A stretch of DNA of 15,366 bases from Rodentolepis nana (Eukaryota; Platyhelminthes; Cestoda; Cyclophyllidea; Hymenolepididae): contig UZAE01001078.1 in assembly GCA_900617975.1 (NCBI GenBank), positions 1 through 15,366 on the forward strand. Reading direction: 5' to 3'. Both the position numbers and the translations under genes were made by a program. Below the pieces are notes generated by a model, which ran no database searches, had not been told where the DNA came from, and saw nothing but the letters and a program-made list of their open reading frames with translations. Of the stretch, positions 7,600 through 15,366 are shown one piece after another. The first letter of the stretch is position 1, and every line of letters begins with the position of its first letter.

Positions 7600-9581
7600 A
7601 AACACTGCTCATTAATCCAATAAAATCATAGTATTTTTTTAAGTTTAGGTAATGATGTAAGTTTTAATTGTCTGTTAAAATGGGGGAAATCTCTTTAGGT
7701 TAATGCTACAATAATTATCATGTTTATTATTTTAGATGTCATCGAAAGCAAAAAACAAAAGAGCAATACCTTAAGTTGCATTGAATTAGAATACAAACTC
7801 TTAATATATTAAAATGTAGTGGAAAAGGTTAAATTAATTCCAATCCATTCATGATATCATCAATGACTTTCAAGAATTTCCTCAATTTTAGAATTTTCGG
7901 CAAGTATTTCTAATCAAATGAACTGAAATAAACTTAAATTTACTTTGTGTAAGGCAAGCAATTTCCAAATTGTATTGGGGACAAAGTATTAAAAGTATGA
8001 TTATTTTAGCTTCGTTGTTTCCAAATGCGGATACAATTGATTTAGATTTAATAGGATTTTTATGTCTTTTACTTAGCCGACTCGAATAAGAATATTTGAG
8101 AGTGAAGAGTTACGTTCAGTTATTAAGTGAGGATTAGCTTTCAATTGATGAAGAAGTCGTGTCTGCCTCTTATCGACTATCATAATGATAGATTTTACAA
8201 GACGTATTATAGTTTATTTCTCTAATTAACTTGAGGAGAAACCTCTTATTTAAATGCACCAGATATGGTATTGTTGCTACCGATGATTTTAAATAACATT
8301 TTTCGAATTCCAATTTTTAGCAATAAATTGGCAAATGTTTATACAAAATTAAACATATTACTTCTTTGACAAAGTTAGAAATTACTGTAATTTTTAGCTC
8401 ATTAGTAGAGAATTTTTACCGTAAATTAATAAGAATTGTTTATTTGATGTAAACCTAATCATAAAAAGATAATAAATCAAATAACGTGTTGATAATTGAG
8501 TTGCCACCCTTTTCAGTTCGATGAAATAATTTAAAAAATGATTTTTTCAGAAGATTACTAAGCATGTAAATCAACGAAGGACTCATGAAGTAACTTGAAT
8601 CTCCAGCCTCATGGATTGTTTACGATGATATCGCTTTGTCTCGAACTATGCCGAAAGTTGAAATAATTCTCAAATAATTAAAATTAGAACTGGCAATAGT
8701 TTTCATTACAAGCAATTTTTTATGTTTACAAGATAAGTGAGAGATATTAAAAATGTGTAAATTTGTATATATGGTGAAGTATGTTTTAAAGTTGTAAATT
8801 CATTGGAAATCACTCGAGCTAAGATCTTGGATTATATATCATGTAACCAAATGTATGATCTCTAATAATACTTCTAATTGCTGATACATTACTTAAATTA
8901 AGTTGGAAGAAATTTCAGAGATTATTAATAAAAACACTTGTAATTTTTATTGGAGTGATAGGCCGAAATTTAATTGGCTCATGAAGAAGCGCGCTTTACG
9001 GAATCCTTGACCTAGAAACTTGATGTTTTCCTAATTGATTGCACACATTTATGTTAGTTAAAGCCCAATGAAGAACCAGAGATGCTCCAGATGATATTTT
9101 TCATCGTATTTCTTGCTATTCTTTTAATTGCTGTTACTCCAAGGCAAGGTGGAAGATTAGTTAATTCATTCTTTCTAGAATTGTTTTTTACACAATTTCC
9201 TGGCGTTTAAAACAGATATTTCCCTGTGCAATAGTTTACTCAAAACTAAATTTTCGTGGTGCATATCTTGTTCGAGTATCATTTCTCACTGGAGACTCTA
9301 TAGTATGCGCAATACACTGATTTGAATTCTTTCTTAGGAGATCGATAGAATAAAACTTACTAGTTGGCTGCTGAATGCTAATGCTAGGTCGTTTATTTGC
9401 GTTTTCATATCTTGTATTCATATTTGCACTTCTCCGGATGGTCTTGCAAAGATTTTATATTTGAGTAAATGCGCACGGAAACATCCGACTAATCAGCCGA
9501 ACAAAAGTATATCTGTTAACATTCCATCAGTAATTATGACTTTATATTACCATAATGAAGTTATTTAGTGGTTTTCATTAG
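7600..9581. other. AT-rich DNA, no gene recognised
   Basis: The stretch is very AT-rich, with only short frames. A 42-codon frame at 9082-9210 starts with a hydrophobic run and then stops; nothing supports it as a gene. The 3' portion should be the intron ahead of the exon at 9582. I looked for a Chorein_N-type exon for the VPS13B-like gene here and did not find one. Confidence 0.45.
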
Positions 9582-12500
9582 TGATAAAATCTTGTCGCAT
9601 TCATCTCTCTTATACTCGAACAAAGGCTCTCAACCCTCCACAGATCTCAACAATCAATAATCACAATGCTGTCACCTGTTTATATATAGACAATCTCATT
9701 CTTTCCGGCCACAAATTTAAACAAGAAGTTTCAATTACATTCGGAAATCTTGTTATCAAACCTCTTATATCTGTGAACCTTCTTAATGGAGATGAGTTCA
9801 CATGCGAACGGTGTGGAGAATCACACTCGGAGTTGGAAGCAGATGGTATTACGTTGAACTCCTCTTCTTGCCTATTCTGCCGCCGTCTTCATATCTGTGG
9901 GGATTTTGTGGCTATGTTCAGTTCCTCTGTTGAGATTAAAATTTGTTTTCAGAAGAGAGTAGTTTCTGTTAAAGTTCTTGGTGCGTTCTTAATGTCACGA
10001 GAAGGTAAGCTTCTTGGTTTTACGCTTATAATTCTTTTATTAGTCAATTTATGGACCTTTGGAAAATGCATATATCCCATCGAGGGCCTACAAAATGACC
10101 TACCTATTCAAGACCGAGTTCCACATGCTTTGGAGCCCACAACTACTTCCTTCATCATTGATTTTCTCCCCTCACCCTATTCAAAATCAAAATCTGCGAT
10201 TAGTATCAATCTCTTCCGACAACCTCTTGAAAGGAGTTTATCCTTGACTGTAGATACTCTTCGGTTTTCGAAAAGTTCTGAGAATATTGTATTCAATCTG
10301 GATAATCTGCAACTTCTCAGTGGCCTTTTAATGGATACCTGCAATGCATCTAGAGAATTCTCGATTGAACATATGGAATTTGGATCTAGTTTGAGTGAAG
10401 AAAAGGTGAATGCTTCATTAACTCTTCAAGGAATTTTTCTTGGTTTGGCTCAAGATCCCGTGGAAACAGCATTCTTTGCAGCTCTCCAAAGTACAATACA
10501 TTCGATTTTCTTGTCGCATAGCTGGCTCTTGTCTGGCAACAAGTCTACTGTTGGTGTTGGTGCAACTGGTCCAAAGTCATTAGAAGAGAAATCGATTCAT
10601 GCATCCATTCATCTGAAAACATCTCTATCGGATTCGGTGAATAAGTTTTCAAAAATATTATATTTTGAATTATTGTAATTATGATAAACTATAAATAATT
10701 TTATAAAAAATCCCTAAATAATAGTATTCAACTTCAAGTTGATATTTTTCACTATTTTCCGTTCAAGTGCAAGAAAAAAATAAATATAATATGCCTTTTG
10801 GCCTGTCCTATTTTGATCGCCCATAGCTTAAACATATGTCCTTTAAAATCTAAAACTTTCCTCATATAACGAAGTTATTTGTGTTTATATCCAACCCTGT
10901 AAAGACTAATATCAGCTTGAGTTATAAATTTCTATGCCTTTACATTAAATATATTGCAAGAATTCCGCAGTATGCAAATTAATTCACATCAGCGTGCCGT
11001 TATCAGTTTTAAGTAAACCAAAGTTAAGTAGCTTATATAGGACTCTTGTGTTTTCACTTTGCAGGCTATCCGCTTGGTCTTCATTCCAGACACGCCCACT
11101 CCAGCCCTTGTTCATTTCATCGGGCAGACTAAGTTGGCTGTTACTCTGCCATCTGCAGTCTCTGAAACGCTAAATTTTGTCTTTGAAACCAATTCCTTCT
11201 CTCTTTATGCGATCCTTCCCAAATACCGTCAAATGAACTTCTGCCTAAACCAGAAAGGGCAGGGAGATTCTATTTCCTCAGTACCAATTTCTAATCTTTT
11301 TGCAACGGATGTTGAATATGAGAAGAGGTCGAAACTGTATGACATTTCTCAGTTCTCTGCTTGGGTTAGTTATCCTCTTTCTCTTTTTTCTTTGCTATGG
11401 GTTTTCATAACTTTAGTATCTATTTTTCCGTTAGTGCCATGCGGATGTGTTCGGCTTCCGTATCTCCGATGTCGCCATCGAAATGCCTTCTTCGTTGATG
11501 GCGAAATTCCACTCCCATTTGCAGAAAATAGATTCCATCGGTTTGTCCGGTCTCGGTGGAACTAATCGCGCGCATCGTCGAAGTGGGCGATTTCTTCGTC
11601 GATGGTTCAACGTAGCTACTGTTACATCACTTCAGAGATTCACTCTGGATGGACATTTTGAAACTTTGCAGATGGTTTTCATATCGTCTTGTGGAGGTGG
11701 GTTTGTTTCCTAATGGATTGCTTAGTTTTATTTGTGCATTAGCAACGAATTTATTCGATGGTGTGTGAAACTAGGTCAATGTGTGATAAATTTCATTGAT
11801 AGTGAATGCTTTCTAGTCCTTTTTTTGGGGACATTGAACATTTTATTATCTCTGCTTCCACCAACGTTGACATTTGTCCCTTCTGTTGACGTTTTTTCTT
11901 CGATCTTAGCTGGGATTTCTATAGTGGTCCTTATGATCTAACTTCAGATTATGCTCTGCGAATCTTTACAAAGTTGTCCTCTCTATTGCTTGGTCTTACA
12001 TACTGCTATCTTTACCTGTTATTCTATTTTAAATGACATCACAATCCCTATCTAAAGCATTTAACTTAGGGATGCAATTCTCTACTTCATTTAGCTTATT
12101 ATTCAGTTTTGGTCTTTTAATTATTCCTCATTTCTAATTAGTTTTAATATTACGAGTTCAGTTGATTTAGCGAAATTCTAGACAAAAATACACATTCTTC
12201 TATTAACCCCTCCATTTTCCAGTCTTATGGAAGTAGTAGCCTGTGGATATTTTCGATATTTTCAGTATTCCCATGTACAATGATTGTTCGATGATTACTC
12301 GTACAAATACTAAAGAAATTGATAGAAATATTCATCCTTCCTAAGGCAAATATGCATGCAGAAATATATGCATCAGGTTAGAATTTGCGTTTTAGGGGAG
12401 TTTAGTTAGGTTAATTTAATTACTCGAGTAAGTAACTGCTGGATTAAATTAACCTGAGTTTTATGATGGCATTATTTATGCTCACACAATGCTCGTACAC

Positions 12501-14528
12501 TGTTCACATGCGCAGAGGTCAACTGACATAGTACCGTTTTGTGCGCAACTTTGAATCTGGAACAATGCTTATTGATGTTATTCTCATTATCTGTTATAAA
12601 TTAGGAACGGATACCTGGAAAACAGCTTTTTACATTAGTGACAATAATTAGTACTTGAATGTACTTTGCGTTATACTAGTTCACTTGGATCATTCCGAAT
12701 TCTATGGACACGTGAATGTTAGCTTTTTAATGACTTGGCTCTTGGGTCCACTAGTGCACCGGCGGGGCATTGGCCACTGTGCCATTCTGCTAATTCAGAG
12801 GTCAAATGTTCTGTTACCATTGGCGCACATCAAGTGAACGGAATCCCAACCGCATCAGTTAAGATTGGCTAATGTGAAAGGTGGCAGGATTCTAGTCTCT
12901 CACACTGGGGGCTCTATGATGCCACTCTCTGCCCAAGATGAGCATCGGACTATGCTTTCCGAAATGGACATGGGAATTAACCAATTAATTCACACTATTC
13001 TAAATAAATTAAGATATGCATTTTTACTATTATATCAGAGAATCTGTTTTAAAGTGAGAGCGGCGAACAAAATAAGTTCTTAATGCTTCTATCACTAGAA
13101 TTCTAAATCCCATAAGAAATGCAAAAACTTTATGAGAATGAGAAAAGGCTATTTGGCAGGCCGCTTCTCAACTGACCTTGATTTTCTCTTCTGTTCCTTC
13201 TATTCAATGCATGTTGGCTTTCATTGAAAAATTTTTCTTGCCCTTGATGAGACTGTCACTTCCGCTTTATCATCTAAACTTACGGAGCATTTTTTTTAAA
13301 TTAATGGCAATAATGAAGGATTAATTTTGACTTGAGTAGATGGAAGGTGCCTTGAGGCCAAATTCGACCACTGCTTTTGATCAGAATTAATCAATGCTAT
13401 TTGCTACCAACATCACTAGACGCTCACCGTTGGCTATCGATATTTTAGGACTTGCTTGTTAATCATATCGCCACAGTTATGGTACGGTTTTGGAGCTGCA
13501 ACTATCATATAAAGGCGTTTATAATAACTGCAGTGATCAAATTTCAGCAAGTTAGCAGCTTACGTGTGTAAATAAAATAGTACATTGTGGCTGATATTAA
13601 TGGACTTAAATAAGTAAATGTTAAATAGCTCTGATTGTAATTTTTATCTGCAATCTGCTATAACTTCCTGAACGGAAAATTTCTCCTAAAGATTTTTTTA
13701 AATTTTGATATCTGACTCTGTAACTATCAGTATTTTTTGATCATATATTAAACTGCAAATATTTGGATATATCGATGCTCATATCCTGAAGGTTTTATAT
13801 ACGTAATCACCGTTAATTCTAAATTTTGCTTTAAATTTAGCTCGTATTGAATGTGGTCTAACTCGGGCTCACTGCTCTGCATCACCACTTCCACACTTCT
13901 CTCCCTCTCGCACTCCGTTTTCCCTCTCATCTCAGCGCCAACAGTCGAATTCATCACCAACACCCCTTTTCCTTGAATTCACCGTCTCAAATAGCGAGTT
14001 TCAGATGGTCATACCTACTCCATCTAAGTCAATCAATCTCCTTACAATGCCCGCTTTCCAAGTTTGCTGTAATCTGGCTTTAAGAGTAAGTTCATATATG
14101 AGTTCTTTAAAGGCGACCTTGTTTCCTTGATGTTTAGCTATCTTTGTTTCATTTTTTCCTAGTCTGTGGAGGTCAGTATCATCGAATCGGTTGACCTTCG
14201 ACTGGACCCTGGAACTCATATATGTGTTCTGGAGTTTCTTCTTCTCGCTAGGAACTTTCTTCGAAGGCGTCTGCATGTAGAGACAATCGAAGCTCCTCCG
14301 AAATTTCCTCCGACGTCGGCTACGGCTTCTATGTGGAGTGTGGATATACACAATACCTCGGTCACTCGACTTGCTTACGAGTCGGGAAGGCATTCCGTGG
14401 CTGTTATGCTCCATGGATGTGACGTTTGCCTGGCTAGCTCTGCTACCAATCGACATAAGCACAGTTTGAAAGTGAAGTCGCCAAAAGTGAATATCATTTG
14501 CGATGGAAGGGAGGTCGCTTTGATTCAG
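9582..14528 (+). CDS. VPS13B: VPS13B-like bridge-type lipid transfer protein, internal part, six exons
   Basis: Exons: 9582-10004, 10044-10636, 11065-11364, 11435-11696, 13841-14085, 14163-14528. All donors and acceptors are GT-AG and all phases agree (1,0,0,1,0), giving 729 codons without a stop. The product lacks membrane spans and consists of alternating hydrophobic strands, as in the lipid-conducting groove of VPS13 proteins, which transfer bulk lipid at organelle contacts; VPS13B acts at Golgi and endosomes. From memory, blocks resemble human VPS13B in order: LVIKSCRIHL; LVFIPDTPTP (342-351) and NSFSLYAILPK; the helix-rich DVFGFRISDVAIEM; a Ser/Pro linker (538-567); and FLEFTVSNSEFQMVIPTP. 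This spans roughly human residues 640-1450. The family is about 4000 residues long, so both ends lie outside. The first exon could begin at 9569 instead of 9582, since both AGs are in frame. Residues 74-99 hold CxxC-x18-CxxC. Another BLTP protein (BLTP1/2) is the main alternative. Confidence 0.68.
10005..10043 (+). other. 39-nt micro-intron of the VPS13B-like gene, multiple of three and stop-free
   Basis: The donor is GAAG|GTAAGC and the acceptor TTTTATTAG; the intron is phase 1. The frame stays open through it, so it looks like coding sequence for a hydrophobic 13-residue insert (GKLLGFTLIILLL). The near-consensus donor, the T-rich acceptor and the resemblance to the 31- and 37-nt introns of the CISD gene favour an intron. 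Retention would place a membrane-like segment in a soluble protein. Confidence 0.75.
10637..11064 (+). other. 428-nt intron of the VPS13B-like gene
   Basis: Phase 0; donor TTCG|GTGAAT, acceptor ACTTTGCAG. It is AT-rich and has in-frame stops. No other feature is recognised inside. Confidence 0.75.
11365..11434 (+). other. 70-nt intron of the VPS13B-like gene
   Basis: Phase 0; donor TTGG|GTTAGT, acceptor TTCCGTTAG. It joins QFSAW to CHADVFGF. An earlier TTTAG at 11412-11416 would enter a frame that hits TAG at 11432, so the later site is preferred. Confidence 0.8.
12408..12455. repeat. Perfect 13-bp inverted repeat with a palindrome in its loop
   Basis: AGGTTAATTTAAT (12408-12420) and ATTAAATTAACCT (12443-12455) are exact reverse complements around a 22-nt loop. 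The loop starts with the 10-bp palindrome TACTCGAGTA (12421-12430). It lies inside the large intron. It could be a solo MITE-like terminus pair, a cruciform-prone site or an RNA hairpin in the pre-mRNA; none of these is shown. Confidence 0.7.
12655..12980. repeat. Probable dispersed-repeat patch within the intron
   Basis: The composition is more balanced than the flanks, especially 12740-12960 (for example CACCGGCGGGGCATTGGCC near 12758-12776). Two open stretches of 60-72 codons have no protein motif I know. This looks like a fragment of an interspersed repeat inserted in intron 4 of the VPS13B-like gene. Family unknown. Confidence 0.35.
14086..14162 (+). other. 77-nt intron of the VPS13B-like gene
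   Basis: Phase 0, with a near-consensus GTAAGT donor after TTAAGA and the acceptor TTTTTTCCTAG with a good pyrimidine tract. The clean junction ties exon 5 to exon 6. Confidence 0.88.
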
Positions 14529-15366
14529 GTACTTTCTTTTGTTAAAATTTTTAAATTCTTACAGACCCAATCTAGAAATTGGAAAAAAACGTTTATGATA
14601 CGCTAGCAATTTCTATATCATTCGATTACTTTGAATACTTGTTATTTAAACTAGCAAATTATATTCTTTCCTATTCTTTTGTCTACTTTGTTGAATGGTT
14701 GAAAATGTTTCGCACCTTCTCAGTTTGGTGTGTTATTCTCTTTTGTTTAGCTCGTCCATTGTCTCAGCCCAAGCATAAGTTGAATTTGCTATTGTGCTTT
14801 TTGACATTATTTGGGGCTGCCTGTTTCTCCTCTTTCCACGAGTTTATACATATGTAGAAAGAGGGGTGGCTGTCAGGTATTGATTCAAGTACTTCAATCT
14901 GGCATCACATATCTACCTACAACCAAATTAATGGCCATAGCTCCTTTAGAACCCTTAGCTGGTCTTACTCCTGTCAACTTCAAGGGGCCATCTTTGGTTC
15001 GGAAGAGCTGCAAATACCTCCAGATTCGTTAGGTCATGTTTAATTAATTCCTATCACATCTGTATTCTCTTTTAAGGAATCTCGTGGGTCCTCTACATTT
15101 TTACCATCTTTCTCACATCATTAGTACATTTTTTGGATTTGAATACAATATCATCTCCCTATATCTGAACTTTGTGAACGATTTTCGTGTTCATAAAAGT
15201 CATAAATGAACATGACGTCCTTGTCCTCTTTATTGATTTACGTGTGATATGCACAAGTCCACTATTAGAATCGTTGCGAAGTGATATAGAATCAAATGCT
15301 GTATTAGCTGCTTCGATTCAACCCTTTTGGTTAGCTTGTGTCCTTACGATGTATAAAATGGGGGGA
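14529..15366 (+). other. Start of the next intron and an unassigned end region
   Basis: The donor CAG|GTACTT at 14529 opens an intron. Up to 15366 I find no exon that continues the protein convincingly. A stretch open from 14879 to 15029 follows an acceptor-like GTCAG, but it ends in a stop without a good donor and resembles no VPS13B block I know; it may be repeat. A hydrophobic 92-codon frame at 14579-14857 is probably chance in T-rich intron sequence. The window ends in TGGGGGGA. Confidence 0.5.

Larger units (their letters stand above)
11697..13840 (+). other. 2.1-kb intron of the VPS13B-like gene
   Basis: Phase 1; donor GGAG|GTGGGT, acceptor AAATTTAG at 13840. It splits an Ala codon just before the Ser/Pro linker. 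It contains a 13-bp-arm inverted repeat (12408-12455) and a repeat-like, G+C-richer patch (about 12655-12980). No nested gene is recognised. Confidence 0.72.

Noticed and set aside
9082..9210. 42-codon frame with a signal-peptide-like start
   Set aside because: ATG-started and hydrophobic at first, but it is short, lacks a recognisable domain, and the hydrophobicity follows from T-rich sequence.
9236..9421. 61-codon minus-strand frame
   Set aside because: No motif, no splice signals, AT-rich surroundings; treated as chance.
10005..10043. A transmembrane helix in the VPS13B-like protein
   Set aside because: The hydrophobic run is encoded by a 39-nt GT-AG segment that is better explained as a micro-intron; VPS13 proteins do not have a membrane helix there.
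14001..14462. 153-codon minus-strand open frame
   Set aside because: It lies antisense across exons 5-6 of the VPS13B-like gene and the intron between them. The plus strand has consistent splice sites, phases and family resemblance; the minus frame has a basic, low-complexity composition and no motif.
14579..14857. Hydrophobic 92-codon frame resembling a membrane protein
   Set aside because: It lies directly after a strong donor in T-rich intron sequence. Phe/Leu-rich translation is expected from T-rich DNA, and there is no conserved motif.
1..15366. CRISPR arrays, operons, bacterial ribosome sites, tRNA or rRNA genes
   Set aside because: No regularly spaced repeats, no cloverleaf or rRNA-like sequence found by eye, and the gene structure is eukaryotic with spliceosomal introns.

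Overview
The window looks like nuclear DNA from an animal, most likely a parasitic flatworm (tapeworm or fluke). The evidence is its AT-rich, repeat-laden character, genes split by very small GT-AG introns (31, 37 and 39 nt next to 70-77 nt ones), a decayed Ty3/Gypsy retroelement of the type common in those genomes, and a retroelement tail ending in an (ATAA)n run. The phylum is an inference. It is not bacterial: the open frames only make sense after splicing.

Layout, all on the + strand. (1) 480-940 holds a complete small gene for a CDGSH iron-sulfur protein of the CISD2 type. It has three exons and 130 residues, a perfect cluster motif, and a poly(A) signal just after the stop. (2) 941-5500 has no gene I can support. 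It contains the 3' end of what looks like a non-LTR retroelement (about 3100-3497) and two stretches richer in G+C than their surroundings (about 4360-4880 and 5144-5300) that are probably repeat debris. (3) About 5541-7599 is a badly decayed Ty3/Gypsy LTR retrotransposon. Gag end, nucleocapsid box, protease, reverse transcriptase, RNase H and the integrase C-terminal tail can be followed in order. Stops, frameshifts and at least two internal deletions break it, and no LTR pair is visible. (4) 7600-9581 is AT-rich with nothing recognised. (5) 9582-14528 holds six exons of a large gene whose splice phases all agree, giving 729 uninterrupted codons. Remembered similarity in several blocks points to VPS13B (the Cohen-syndrome bridge-like lipid transfer protein). 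Both ends of this gene are missing. (6) 14529-15366 is intron or flank with one ambiguous open stretch.

The two genes have no evident functional partnership beyond both being membrane and organelle proteins. CISD2 proteins sit in the ER/mitochondrial outer membrane, and VPS13B works at Golgi/endosome contacts. The interest lies in gene architecture: micro-introns, one of which is a multiple of three and stop-free; a possible nested gene; and the structure of the dead retroelement. I found no convincing sign of an undescribed biological system.
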